NCBI GenBank assembly: GCA_963682025.1
Contig: OY821518.1
Location: 230,993,348-231,057,347, forward strand
From: Cordilura impudica
Taxonomy: Eukaryota > Arthropoda > Insecta > Diptera > Scathophagidae
Direction of reading: 5' to 3'
Length of the DNA stretch: 64,000 nt
Positions within the stretch are counted from its first letter, which is position 1; every line of letters starts with the position of its first letter. Below the pieces are notes generated by a model. The model saw only the letters and a list, made by a program, of their open reading frames with translations, had not been told where the DNA came from and did no database searches. Both the position numbers and the translations under genes were made by a program. Below, in pieces: positions 1 through 51,552 of this stretch.

Positions 1-458
1 ACCGGTTTCTTCATGAAGAAGATACCTCCAGGGCTTTTTATATATCATTTTAAGACATTTGTTTTGTATAATTTGTAAGCGTTTTAGGTGACAGTTGGCA
101 GCGTCACTCCAAATAGGACACGCGTATGTTAATATTGGCCTTATAACACTTTTGAAGAGTAGATTTTTGTTTTGGTGGTTTAGTAGTGGCCCTAATGCTT
201 TAAATGATTTTATAGCTTTTTGGCACGTAGCCATAATATGTTGTTTAAATGTAAGCTTTTTGTCCAAGACAACTCCGAGATATTTGACATCGTTAAGTAC
301 ATTTATGGTATTATTTCCAATTAGAAGATGACGTCTTGGCAGTCTTTTGGGAGATTTGTTGAATGGAAAAATTATTGCTTGGGTCTTGTTTGGATTAATT
401 TTGATTTTCCATTTGTGAAAATATTTACTGCAATTTACAAGTCCCTTTTCCATTTTCT

Positions 459-2501
459 TCAGGAGTGCACTTGTAAGTTTGAAGAAATTAACGCAGTATC
501 ATCTGCGTAGTAAGCAACTTTCATATACTTCGGAACTTTGAAATCGGATGTATATATCGAGTAAAGCAATGGCGACAAGACTGATCCTTGAGGTAACCCT
601 GTGGTGATGGTTCTTGGAGATGATGTTTCATTATTAATCGCAACTTTAAAGCTTCTGCCGTGAATGAAATCTGAAATTAGTTTGCATAAATATTTTGGTA
701 TATTTGCATCAAGAAGTTTAAATAAGAGGCCATTATGCCAAACAGTGTCAAACGCTTTTTCGATATCCAACAATATTAGACCCGTTGAACGTTTATTGTT
801 TTCATTGCTGATTATTTGATTTTTAATTCTGTTTATTTGGTGCGTAGTGCTATGCCATTTTTTAAATCCAAATTGTTCTTTTGCAACAATAGAATTGGTC
901 GTTACAAATTCACTAAGACGAGAATGTAGTATTTTTTCAAATATTTTACCTAAGTTACTTAATAAACTAATAGGTCTATAGCTATTTGGGTTATTTTTTG
1001 GCTTACTAGGTTTATTGATAGCTATAACCTTAGCGTTTTTGAAATGGTTTGGGAAATAGTTGAGTTTGATGCAGCTGTTAAATATTATAACCAGTAATTT
1101 TAGAGCTTTGAGTGGTAGTTTATTTAAGAGCAGGTTGCGAACATTGTGAAGACAAGGGGATTTTGAGGGTTTTATTGATGAGACAATATTCATTACTTCT
1201 TCAAGAGATGTATAAATTGCAGATTCAGAACTGGAATTTTCCTTCTTAAAATTATTTACTGTTGTATTTATTAGTGTATCTGCCGAGTGGTTATAGTTCG
1301 AAGTGAGGTTATTTGCTTGGACAAATGTATTTGCCAGGACTTCAGCCTTGTCCTTATCAGATGTTATTTTTGTATTTCCAACTTTGAAGTGAGCGATTTG
1401 ATTTTTTCCTTTTCCTCGTAAGTTCCTGCTTATTTTTCAAAATGATTTATCACCTGGTTTTAAATTGGATAATAATTGAGGCCATTTCTTATTGCGCTCC
1501 GAATTAATACTTTTATCAATCATGTTACTTAGAAACTAAGTACATTGATTATAAAAAGTTTGCTCGGCTATATTTGAAGATCGTTGGCTTTTTCTTTTAA
1601 AGCTTCTTCTTAGTTTTATATATTTCACAGTAATTTCTGGCAATATGTAATTACTTTGTTGAGTTATTTTAGGTGTGGACACATCCCTTGCTTCGAAGAC
1701 TACATTTATAAATTTTTGGATTTCCTGATCAATAACTACCTTGGTATTGTATATATCCGAATATAACGTGATTTTATTGTCTAAAAAATGCATAAAAATG
1801 TTCGAGTTGGTTGCACTATAATCATAATAATTGAGGTCAACCTGCAAGGCCATTGATCTTTTAAGTGTACATATAATGGGGCGATGATCTGATGGTATTT
1901 CGTAATCCATTGTTTTTACGTCTATATTTAAAGCGGAGTTGCTTAAAATAATATCGATAGGGTTGGACTATTAGAATAGTGAATAAAAAAATTGCTTGAT
2001 TGCTGTAGATTGTTGAGTGCGATTCCTGCAGTATTATTTGAACGACAATTCCATGAACAATGTTTGGTAATTAGGTCACCAAAAACTATAATATTCTTTG
2101 GTGGAAGGTGTTAGGTTCAAGATATCAGCGTTATGGGTATATCTTGGTGAATATAACGAAGATACAATAATAGGTCTATTATTTATAATAACTTCAATTG
2201 AGATGTTTTCGATTGATGAGGTGTTTGATATAAAGAGGTTTTTATGAGCGACAGATTTATGAATTAACAGAGCTACTCCTCCTCCTCTTGCATCTGTTCT
2301 GTCACTTCTATATAAATAATAATTTTTAAAATAGGGTCTATGATTTTCTGAAAAAAATGTTTCATTCAAAGACGCTATTTTAATATTTTCTCTTTCAATT
2401 AGTATCTCAAATTGTTTTAATTTAGAAAAGTTTGAAATGCCATTAGCATTCAAGTGAAGCATTTTTAATTCGTTTAAATTATTAGTATAATCCATGGGCA
2501 T
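459..2501 (-). pseudogene. Jockey copy 1 ORF2 (endonuclease and reverse transcriptase)
   Basis: Pieces at 2501-2076 and 1910-1536 carry the AP-like endonuclease (LHLNANGISNF at the start, YRSDRTDARGGGVALLIH, and DYEIPSDHRPIICTL with the catalytic SDH). The piece 1193-459 carries reverse transcriptase (RPISLLSNLGKIFEKIL, GLPQGSVLSPLLY and the YADD active site). It is broken by at least three frameshifts or small deletions, including loss of the segment near 1970 that copy 2 keeps. Confidence 0.85.
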
Positions 2502-3646
2502 ATTTTACCATTGACATTACAACTTTGATTTGTTGTACTTTTGAAGTGCACCTATGCAAATCATCCATAGCTGTAGTGAAAATATCAAAAAGATCATCAA
2601 TGCTAAATAAATCGTTGTTTGTTTTCAGCCGGTTAGCATATGTAGCTTTGCTGTTATTATTGATGTTATTGTTACAAATTGTGTTGTTGTTACTTAAATT
2701 TGGGAAATCAACCATTGATTGAAATGAAATATTTTGTTGTCTGCTGTTGTTATGACGTTTGGAAGTTACTCTTGTTCTAGTTTCCAAATAAAGAGAACGT
2801 AACGGACAGTTGATGTCGTTTGCAGAGTAATCAGTTCTCTCTTTTCCATGTTTTTTGCAATTAAAGCATGTAAAAACAGCTGGTCTTTTTTCATTTGTGT
2901 TAAACGGACACACACTTGTATGATGTTGTTCTGCACATATCATACACGCAGCACTTCGATGGCAATGTTCACCGCCATGGCCATACATTAAGCAGTTCCA
3001 GCATTGAGTTGGTTTATTTCTGGATCTAGATTTGTATTTTTTCCAAGAAATTATGATATTGGAAACTGTCCTTACATTTTTTAAGGCAGTTGGGTTAAAA
3101 TTTTTACGAACAAATTGAACTTTGTAAACAGCATTGTTGTTCGAACTGAATTTGGTAACTATTTCAGCCACCGAAGAAGGGGATAGGCTGTAGTTTTTTA
3201 ACTCTTCGGTGATGCCCTCAGAGTTTATGCGGGGTAAACCGTGTAGAAAGGTTGCGTATAACCTATTATCTTTGGAGCCATATGAATGAAACTCCATTTT
3301 ACTCTCTTTAAGAATTGGCTTGTAGCATTCGTACAATTCTTTAGTTGGAGCAAAAATTTTGGTACCAATTGAAGTACGTTTGAGAATACAATCTTTACCA
3401 AGTAGTTTTCGTATTTCTGCAAATGAGGCGTTGGCTTCAACAATTATAGGTGGAGGTTTGTGTTGTTTAATATCATTAATATTTTATGCAGGAGTTACGT
3501 CCCTATCATTGAGGCCAGCAAAGCAGGGTAAATCTGTTGCTGGAAGTTGACGCGATGTTCGGGTTAACAAAAGCCGGAGGAAGTTTTGTCATCTTCTTGT
3601 TCGCAAGGAGCTTTCTTTTAGATGAAGATTTGGCCCCTCGGGCCAT
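2482..3646 (-). pseudogene. Jockey copy 1 ORF1 (gag-like, zinc knuckles)
   Basis: The start is MARGAK-like at 3646. A frameshift lies in the N-terminal third, and then an open frame of 284 codons runs to 2482. Three Cys/His clusters are visible (CWNCLMYGHGGEHC, CMICAEQHHTSVC and CFNCKKHGK), the usual nucleic-acid-binding knuckles of Jockey ORF1. The C-terminal part is Asn-rich. The stop overlaps the ORF2 start by about 20 bases. Confidence 0.8.
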
Positions 3647-3915
3647 CGCTAAATTTTTATTCCTGTTTTAAGCTGAATTGACTACCACTTGAGTTCAAAT
3701 GAGATCAAGAATAGGCAATTGCAAAAACAAAAATATACACTTGTTGTTAATTTTATATAGTTGTACTCTAAGCGCTTTAATTATTTACACGACCGTTCGT
3801 AAAGAGAATTAGATTCGAACTGGATCCTCTAATATACAAACACGCATCTTTGATTGATTTTTTACAAACGAAAAATCTGAAAATTACAGGTTTTTGACTG
3901 AATTTCTAAAAGAAA

Positions 3916-4011
3916 TTAAATTCGTTCTTTAGTGCGTCTAAACGCATAAATTGGTGCTGGCGTTATTGTTTCGAACTGGCCACGTAATTCTTCATCGGGG
4001 TCGGAGGCGGC
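3916..4011 (-). CDS. CAP-Gly-like gene, terminal exon 2
   Basis: This short exon was found by looking for a phase-0 continuation of exon 1. It reads AASDPDEELRGQF, then ITPAPIYAFRRTKERI and a TAA. The GQ following an acidic loop fits the end of a CAP-Gly domain. A Jockey element begins 93 bases past the stop. Confidence 0.5.
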   Translation of the reverse strand, partial: AASDPDEELRGQFETITPAPIYAFRRTKERI

Positions 4012-6033
4012 CTGTTGAAGTAACAGAATCAGAAAAAATAAATAAATTTGCTTGTTATTCTAAACAGCTGTTTTCATAAGACTTGGCCTAATATGCAGAA
4101 ATAATGTCGGTACAACTTTATGACAAAGTTTTTATTAAAACTCTTTCTTCTGAATCTCTCCGTGACTGTGCGTGACTTTCCGTGACTATTTTAAAATTAA
4201 TCTGTGATCACAGCAAGTCTATGGACCAAGTTTCAGATTGATTGGATGAGGGGAAATGGGGTTTAAATCACTCCGTGACTATGCGTGGATGTGCGTGACT
4301 GTGTGTGACTATGTCGAAGTTAATCTTTCTCTACAGGAAGTATATTGACCAAGTTTCAGATTGATTGTGCGTGACTAAGTCAAAGTTAATCTTTCTTTTC
4401 ACAGCAAGTGTATGAACCAAGTTTAAGATTGAAGGGATGAGGGGAAATGACATTTAGATGACACCGTGACTGTGCGTGACTACCCCAAAATTAATCTGTA
4501 GTCACAACTAGACGATTGGCCAAGTTTCAGATCACTTGGATATTGGGGAATGGGGTTGACCCACGACAGACAGACAGAAAGTATGAGTTAAAAGAAAGAG
4601 TTTAAAAATCGCTTTAAACCGACTATACGATACCCTATACCATGCGTTTAGAGACCCTATCTCTTAGGTCCAACTACTTGGATATAGAAAATAACCATAA
4701 ACCAAATTGAGTGGCCTTGTTTGTTATTAATTTTATTGACTGCAGATATAAAAAAGTTCATATCTGATGCAATATTTGAATGGGAACTAGGTCAAAAAAT
4801 GGACCGATCCTGACGGTATTTGGTACTCACTTATATTTTGCAAACACATACAAACAAAATTTGAGAAAAATCTGAGCAATATTTTTTTTTTTTTGATAGA
4901 TTTAAGTAAAGATCGGGAAGCAGCTTTATATGGGGGCTATGCCTAAGAATTGTCCAACAAGGTTTATTTTTGGACTACCGATTAATGGATACACAGACCC
5001 AATTTGACCGAGACCTATATGATAATTTGAATATTATAACAATTTAAGTCGAACATGAACCGATTTTCACCAATTTCAACAGAGTTCATCGGATGGCCGG
5101 TAGAAGCTTATGTACTAACTTTCATCAAAATATATTAATATTTGCGACCTGTAGTTTGATAATAATAATAAAACGTATAATAAAAGATAGGCCTAGGTCA
5201 AATATTTTTGGTAGTTACAAACATCAGCACAAAGTCGTTATACCATAACCACATAGTGGTATAGGGTATAAAAAGGATGTAAAAAATTGAGATGAATTTC
5301 TAAAATTTTAAATATTCTTTTCGTATTCAAAATGAGACGCAAACGCAATGTATACAAAATGAAGGCCTTATTTTCAAGAATCTTCTTATGGGGTAATTTT
5401 ATAATAAATTCTCAATTAATCACTCTGTCTTGTTTGTATGCCTAAGAATTTACTTTCTTTCTCGTAATTTATCAACGGATATTTAAATTAACGCATATTT
5501 TAATTTCATTTCAGCTATAATCATACCAGTAATTCCAGTCCAAAAAAGTAACCATAAGGATGTATTTCACTAACTGGTCCTATGTACCGGACTATGCAAT
5601 CATAATGAATATCAGGCGTACCGAACATCTCACCAGAGACACTCACTAAATCATTGTGCTTTACGTACATCAACCACTTGCAATGACTCTCATCTAGTAC
5701 CATGCGTAAACGTTGTACGGGATCCACAATACTGATGATAAACGGCCAGAAGCCTTCATTTACTGGTCGTAAATTATCCTGAGGACAATAATAAAGATTT
5801 TCATAGATCGGCTGACGGTTGATCATATCAAGTACCTGAACAGTACTGATATTTTTAGTACCATTGGTGTGCATTTGAAATATTTTAATTAAAGAGCCAG
5901 CATCGACAAAGATTTCCTCACTATTTCTTCCGCCAGCACTATTTCTTTCGACAGGTATATCGGGACTTTGGTATACAAGAAGTTTTGTTTTTCGATTAAG
6001 AACAGCATATTTTGAACTTATAACATTATCCAT
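3916..6033 (-). CDS. small CAP-Gly-like protein, CYLD N-terminus-like (two exons)
   Basis: Exon 1 is 6033-5527 (169 codons, donor gtatga); exon 2 is 4011-3916 (31 codons plus TAA, acceptor cttcaacag after a T-rich tract). Both borders are phase 0, giving 200 residues. The C-terminal half resembles a CAP-Gly fold: LVSVSGEMFG, CIVRYIGPVSE, then YGYFFGLELL at the splice junction, continuing into EELRGQF. The motif order (V-RY-GP, G-FFG-ELL, GQ) matches the first CAP-Gly domain of the deubiquitinase CYLD, but no catalytic USP domain follows. CAP-Gly domains bind microtubule tails or proline-rich partners. An upstream in-frame ATG at 6126 would add a Val-Cys run encoded by a CA microsatellite, so MDNVISSKYAV at 6033 is preferred. 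The exact orthologue is not recognised. Confidence 0.62.
4158..4570. repeat. degenerate tandem repeat built on CGTGACTGTGCGTGACT
   Basis: About four diverged units start near 4158, 4269, 4367 and 4465. Each has GTGACT/GTGCGTGACT runs followed by a shared segment (aaattaatct, caagtttcagattgat, gatgaggggaaatgg). It lies in the intron of the CAP-Gly-like gene, directly next to a dispersed repeat copy. Confidence 0.6.
4618..5270 (+). repeat. dispersed palindromic-end repeat, copy R1
   Basis: It begins with ccgactatacgatacccta and ends with cacatagtggtatagggtat. Related copies occur at 28646-29085, 31169-33306 (split) and 32174-32930. There is no coding capacity. It is probably a non-autonomous element. 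This copy lies in the intron of the CAP-Gly-like gene. Confidence 0.7.
5527..6033 (-). CDS. CAP-Gly-like gene, exon 1
   Basis: The 169 codons start MDNVISSKYAV and end FGLELL. The stop-free frame, ordinary codon use and a donor at the exact point where a CAP-Gly domain would continue all support a real exon rather than a relic. Confidence 0.62.
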
Positions 6034-7900
6034 ATTCAGTCTATTATTCACACACACACACACAAGAATATCAAAAGGGGGACTAGGGAAGAAGAAAAGA
6101 AATGAAATTAAATAAAATTTACACATTAAGTAATATAAACAATTGCCAGTCTTTATATGACATCAGCACTATATCCAATAGTAATTAAGAATATTCACAT
6201 TAAAAGTTAACAAATTCCATTTAAAAGTCAGTTAGATATGAAACTTAAAACAATAACAAAAAGATTAAGAACTTATTTTATCTTATTTCAAATATTTTTT
6301 TCTTTTTTGTATTTCAATCGGACAAACATGTCTTACAAATTTCAAATAAAATTTCTAAATTGCGATTGGAAATGGTGTTGCATGTGAATTAGAAAGCGGC
6401 AAAGTGAAAATAAGATGTAAAATGGCCATAAACAGTGTTATGTGGGTTCGTGGAAACCCTTTCCCCTAAATACATGTACACATAATTATGATGGAAGACA
6501 ATGTTGATGATGCATTCGATCGAATCTCGTTTGCAATTTGACACATACAGAACAATTACAAATTAAATAAACAAATATGAAATGTTATTTGATTATGTAT
6601 TGTGAAATAAATTCATATAACTTACTTTCTTCTTTATCGTTGTTTTCTTCAAATATTAGTCACTATTGGGTTGGCTTAATAATAATTATTTAATTTCATT
6701 CGTGTTAACTTATAAATTATTTAACTTTTTACATTCACATTTGCCATTTGCAATTTTTTTGTTGATATCGGGTTTCGTTTATACTTTATTAAGTTATTCC
6801 CCGTTTTAGTGTATTATAGAAGAAACTTTTTTTTTAATAACAAAAAACAATTTTCCTTTGACAACGCACGATTGACAAATAACTCGTCGAATTTTGTTTA
6901 ATTCATGTCATTATCAGCTGATTTCTATTTGTTTAATTTGCGTGTTGGGCATGATTTACATGACGATTTTTGACGACTTCGTTTTTCGACGTCTTTTTTT
7001 GTTTGTTGGCGAACGGTGTAGAGAAGCAAGAGGGGTAAACAAAAAGACACGATTTCTGTTTTCAAGACTTTTTTCATATCTCTTTACACTCATTTCTTTT
7101 TTCTTGTTGCGTTTTAGTCTTTTTCGTACTTTGAAGTGGCCACTTCAGTGAGATCAAGAATCACTTACATTTTTATTTATTTTATTTAATGTTTATGCGT
7201 AATATCTTTAAACTCAATAGGTTTTGACTTAAAACTTTTAAATTTTGATACGTTCTGCTATTTCATTAGAAATTCAAGATATTCTACTCTTAAAAATTGA
7301 AATATGATAAATTATTAAGTAGAAATATATTAAATCTTATAACAAAATAATGAAAATAATATTTAACAAATAAATAAATTGAATTGAAAAATAAAAAAAA
7401 ATAATTTGAATTTATATAAATTCGTATATTTTTTATATTTTTCTTCATGCGAAAAATAAACTAAAGCAGATTGAAAAAAGACATGCAACTAAAAATCATC
7501 GTATGAATACAATAGGTTTTTGGTAGAAGCTTCAAAAGATAATAAGAAAAACAACGTCGTTAAAAATCGTCATATGAATTGGGACTTACAGCAGGGTCTA
7601 TTTTCACTACACGTAAAAAAATTATTTGTTCTAACACGAACCCCGAATTAATTTGTTTATTGAAAGAAAATAGTAATAAAATTTTAAAGTTCTTAGGCAC
7701 TGGATTGGGTTACAAAAGCAACATAAAGAACTATTTTTATATATATTGAATTTAATCGAGGAAAGAAAATGGACGGTCGTGAAAAAATTTAAAAGTTGAT
7801 TTGTACTGTACATGCTTATTTTGCTATTAAATAGCTTCGAGATTATTGCAGAGAAATGTTGCTAGAATAAGTCTATGGTGTAAACTCTATATAAAAAAAA
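6034..7900. other. divergent upstream region without recognised genes
   Basis: AT-rich sequence upstream of the CAP-Gly-like gene. A CA microsatellite (about 6049-6064) lies immediately before its start. Reading frames here are short and low-complexity, and I see no domain, RNA gene or repeat family. The promoter of the minus-strand gene is presumably within it. Confidence 0.4.
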
Positions 7901-7985
7901 TCATGTGAGTCCGATCACAGGGGACATGTGTAAACATCTGCTAATATAAAAATATCTATTACTATTTATTATTTCAAACGGTTAA

Positions 7986-8380
7986 TTTTTAATTTTTCGT
8001 TTTCATTTCTTTTTTTTCATTTTTCATTTTTCGTTTTTCATTTTTAATTTTTTATTTTTCATTTTTCATTTTTTATATTTCATTTTTTATATTTCATTTT
8101 TTTTTAATTTTTTATTTTTCATTTTTCACTTTTTACTTTTCATTTCTAATTTTTCGTTTTTCATTTATTATTTTTAATATTTAATTTCTTATTTTTAATT
8201 TTTTTTTCATTTTTAGTTTTTCAATTTTCATTTTTTATTTTTCATTATTCATTTTTTATCTTCCGTTTTTCATTTTTCGTTTTTCATTTTTTATTTTTCA
8301 TATTTCATTTTTTATTTTCCTTTTTTTATTTTTCATTTTTCGTTTTTAATTTTTTTTTTCATTTTTCTTTTCTTCATTTT
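7986..8380. repeat. T-rich tandem array (TTTTTCATTTTTxxx)
   Basis: About 395 bases of imperfect 6-7 base units such as tttttcat, tttttcgt and ttttttat, with no fixed higher-order period. It occupies the same internal position in copy A as the 21-base minisatellite occupies in copy B. Confidence 0.75.
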
Positions 8381-8441
8381 CAAAATTGTTATTACATATC
8401 ATAATATATTACAATACTTGAATAAATAAATAAATAAAATA

Positions 8442-9137
8442 GTGCGTTTACATCTAAGCAAAATCTAGTATATACGAGGTTTCGAGCGGAATCTAGCTAA
8501 TTTTTACTAGATTTAACATACAAAACAAAATCTAGCTCGTTACTAGATTTGTGCAAAATCTCAGAAAATCTTGTCAAATTTGGGTACTACCAAATGTGTT
8601 TTTTTAATATTGTAGTAGAAAATTACAACGCACTGACTGAAGAATTGACATTTAAAAACAAAAGCAAACAAGTTGAATAAAAAGGATATAAAATTTTAAT
8701 TATTAAAAAAAAATTGACGAATCTGTAATAAAAAATATTTAGTAATTGAAAAGTTATAACTTCTTATACTGACATGTGCCCATTACAAACTGCTAAATAA
8801 TAATTCTGGAACATTAATTTGTTTTTGCTGTTCAAACAATATATTTAACAAATGCAGATTTTTTTTTCAAAATTTCTATTTCAGTTTGTACTTTTTTCAT
8901 TTTTGATGCATAATATAATTATAAAATCTGTTCCTTTTTAGAAGTTTCCATATTTCCATTTTCCTATTGTTTTGGTTATTTTTGGTATTTCTAGCTTATA
9001 TGCTTTATTTTAATCAGCTGTTTATTGTTGTGGAAACAAAATCTCACAAAATATTAAAAAAGTTAGATGTAAACGGTAAAGATTTTGAAATAGATTTCAA
9101 GTAAAATCTACCTGATTTTCCTCAGATGTAAACGCAC
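8442..9137. mobile_element. MITE with TA target duplication nested in element A
   Basis: The ends are imperfect inverted repeats beginning GTGCGTTTACATCT, flanked by TA at 8440-8441 and 9138-9139. At 696 bases with no coding frame, it fits a Tc1/mariner-derived MITE. It is inserted inside element A. Confidence 0.7.
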
Positions 9138-9244
9138 TATAAGTCACAACGATTTTGTCTTACGTCTCACATGTTATGCTGTTTTTGTGATTGTATTGTG
9201 AAATAAAAATTTACCCCCCTGCGCGTATAGAACCTTACACATCA

Positions 9245-10601
9245 AAAACAATTTTATTTTGAAGCTATTACGCTATCACAGACAATTGACGATGATGGAT
9301 TTGCAAAATGTGGATATGATGATTGAGAATTGATTGAGTATTGAGCATTATAAAAGAAAACTTCTATAAACAAAATTTGTAATATACTTTCTTGTACATT
9401 TTCACAACAAAATAACAATATTCCATAATTTTGTTCAAGAAATCTTTTCAGAAATTTCTTTGCGTGTAACATACTTGGTACTACTTTAAATTGCAACTGT
9501 CGATTGTTAATAACTTTTATTTTTTAACAACCATGGGGTTTTAATGCAGAATATTTATCGTCGTGCGTGGAATAAGGATTGGTTTTGTGTACAGTAAATA
9601 AAATATTCAAGGTATTTTGAATATAAAACTAATAAAATTATTAAATATTTATAATACGTGAATAAATAAAAAATAAACGGTTAATTATTGATATGATAGA
9701 AAACGGCTAACTGAATACCAATGAAGACACTAAAATAAGCTTAATTATTCATGATTAAACAAATTTTTCCGTGTTCATTCATTGAAATGTGAATTTTATT
9801 TAAAGTTTATTATTTGTAAATCTTGAAATGTTTTTTTTAACATGGTTGCATATTTTTGTAATGCCTCGTTGGTTTTCCTTTGTTGTGTGGTGAATTTAAA
9901 TGTAGACGGCCGAATATCAATACAAAAAATTAATAAACTTGTGTTTGTCACTTGGAAAATATTTGCATTGTGACTCACATTCGTTTTAACTATAATATTA
10001 ATAATTGTCTAAATATAATAAATATACTTCGGTTAAGTTTAGTCAGTGAGATATGGTGGTATTACGTTTATAAAAAAATACACGAAAAGTAAATAAGTTG
10101 AAAAATTCGAAGCAACAACAAATACACAAGACAACAGCAAATTAAACGATGCTTTTTATTTTTTAACCGATTTTTTTGTACTTATTCCTCTTGGTTTCTT
10201 GTAAGTCCTTACTGTTTTCATTGTCATTTGATTCTTCTATGGCATCGTCAAGTGTCGTCGTTATAAAAGTCAAAAATTTCACGAGCAGACGCAGCAGAAT
10301 AGGAATGTATCTAGTGACAAAATTGTGTTGCTTTACGAACAAATTGCACATATAAAACTAAATTATTATTGCAAATAATTGCTAAAAAAAAAAAGAACAA
10401 AAAATCACAGTAAATCAATGCAGTTGCCTTAATTCCAGTCTTAGCAAATAAAAGACAACACGGTAAAATTATAAAACCGATAAAGTGGAAAGTATCAGAT
10501 TTAAAAGAAAAAAAAACTAAAAAAGAAATAGTCATCAAATAGCCAGTGTGTGAGATGTGTGGTATATGCAGAGCGTAAAAAGAACTAATTCGCTTTACCA
10601 A
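9245..10601. other. AT-rich intergenic stretch
   Basis: Only short low-complexity frames on either strand. No repeat family or conserved motif recognised. Confidence 0.4.
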
Positions 10602-11860
10602 ATTCGATTGAATTAATAATTGCCAATTCTTTTAGATAAGATGTGCTCTGGAAGATACTTGTCGAGTAAATTGTTGCATATTTAGTATAAAAAGAAACTA
10701 CAAACTTTGTGGTAATGACGTAACTTACAAAGAGAATAAAAGATGTTAATCATAAATTTAGTCACCTACTTTTATTTGATTATTATGTCTAATTAAGGCG
10801 TAAATTAAACTTCATTAATTGTGAAAATAATCAATTAAACAAGATTAAAAACAAATTGTTATAGTGTTTTCTATGAAAAGTTTAACTATTAATTATATTA
10901 GCCTCTATATCATATATCTATTGTATTAGCCTTTTAAAGCTCTGATTATTTCAACGTGTGGTGTATGTGTTAATGTGTGTTTTTCTATTTTAGTGCGTAT
11001 TAAAACAAGTCAACAGCAGTTAAACCATTGAACAGAATAAAGTTGCTGAGAACGAATGTTAAAAATATACCAAACAGCAAAAGACACAAGTAACATACTC
11101 CACATACAGCAACAAACCAGTGAATAAGCAAAATACAAAACGAAAAAAATATATATATATGTATATAAAGAAAGCAAACAAACAAGCAAACGACCAACAA
11201 ACCAAAAAACAAACAAGTAACATTTTAAGGCTTCACTCAGAAAGTTGAGGGTGTTGCCTGTATAGATTCTCTATACGATGTATGCATAAGGTGTGGAATA
11301 AAGGAAGACAACCAAATACAATATATGTATTCTCTATATACTAACAGCAGTAAAAAGAATTATAAAAGCTACGACAGCTAATAGCAATAATCAGAAAAAA
11401 ATAAAAGATCATCCAGCCATCTAACAACATCTTCTAACACTAAGTTTTAAGAACTTTTGTTTTGCATCTAGACCCCACCACTGCTACTCTGTCTAACTGG
11501 CTGCTTCCTTCAAAACTTCACCTATCTATAAATTAAATTTAGCAAAAAAAAAAAAAAATACCAACCAACTCCGTGTGTTTTGTGTATGCGCTGTATTGTC
11601 GTTGCCATCGCCGCCGTAGTGTTGGTATAGATCTCGTTACCGTAACATAAGAAAAGAATAAGCATAAAGTTTGTCAAAAGATACCTGTTGTTGGTACGCT
11701 AGGCGTGACCCCAATAAGTTTTTTGTGACTTTTCTTCCTTAAAGAAAAAAAATATAATCATCGAAAAATTCTAGAAACGATAATTATTTAAAAGGAAAAG
11801 TTAAAATTCTGTATTGATTTGCTGCATTATTTTGTTGTTGTTGTCTTATTAAGCATAATT
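10602..11860 (+). promoter_or_regulatory. rl: presumed promoter and 5' leader of rolled
   Basis: This 1.2 kb upstream of the start codon is the only stretch near exon 1 without a recognisable repeat. It is AT-rich with A-runs, a (TA)n tract near 11145-11165 and a small GC-richer patch around 11580-11720. I cannot place a transcription start or exclude an upstream non-coding exon. Confidence 0.35.

Positions 11861-51552
<39,692 letters not shown>

Larger units (their letters stand above)
1..3822 (-). mobile_element. Jockey-type LINE, copy 1 (3' end outside window)
   Basis: A minus-strand non-LTR retrotransposon with two overlapping frames: a gag-like ORF1 with zinc knuckles, and ORF2 with endonuclease and reverse transcriptase but no RNase H. 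Its 5' end at 3822 is defined because copy 2 (36390-40405) ends at the same base of the element and the flanks then differ. The 3' end continues beyond position 1. Several frameshifts and stops show that it is inactive. It lies just downstream of the CAP-Gly-like gene's stop codon. Confidence 0.88.
7901..9244. mobile_element. small non-autonomous element, copy A (Helentron/DINE-like architecture)
   Basis: The left end starts tcatgtgagtccgatcac, followed by the motif atgtgtaaacatctg; the right end carries ttaccccc-ctgcgcgta and a decayed inverse of the same motif (ccttacacat). Copy B (31613-33044) shares both ends. Inside is a T-rich tandem array (7986-8380) and a nested MITE (8442-9137). Subterminal inverted repeats plus an internal short-repeat array resemble DINE-1/Helentron elements, but that assignment is inference. 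Confidence 0.55.

Noticed and set aside
5521..6126. Longer start of the CAP-Gly-like gene at 6126
   Set aside because: The extra 31 codons are hydrophobic runs plus Val-Cys repeats encoded by a CA microsatellite; the ATG at 6033 begins a normal-looking protein.
6894..7813. Frames of 60-85 codons in the upstream region
   Set aside because: Phe/Leu-rich low-complexity translations of AT-rich DNA, with no domains or splice context.
11819..11860. N-terminal extension of rolled
   Set aside because: The frame is open but has no ATG. The added residues would be a Val/Leu run with no counterpart in ERKs.
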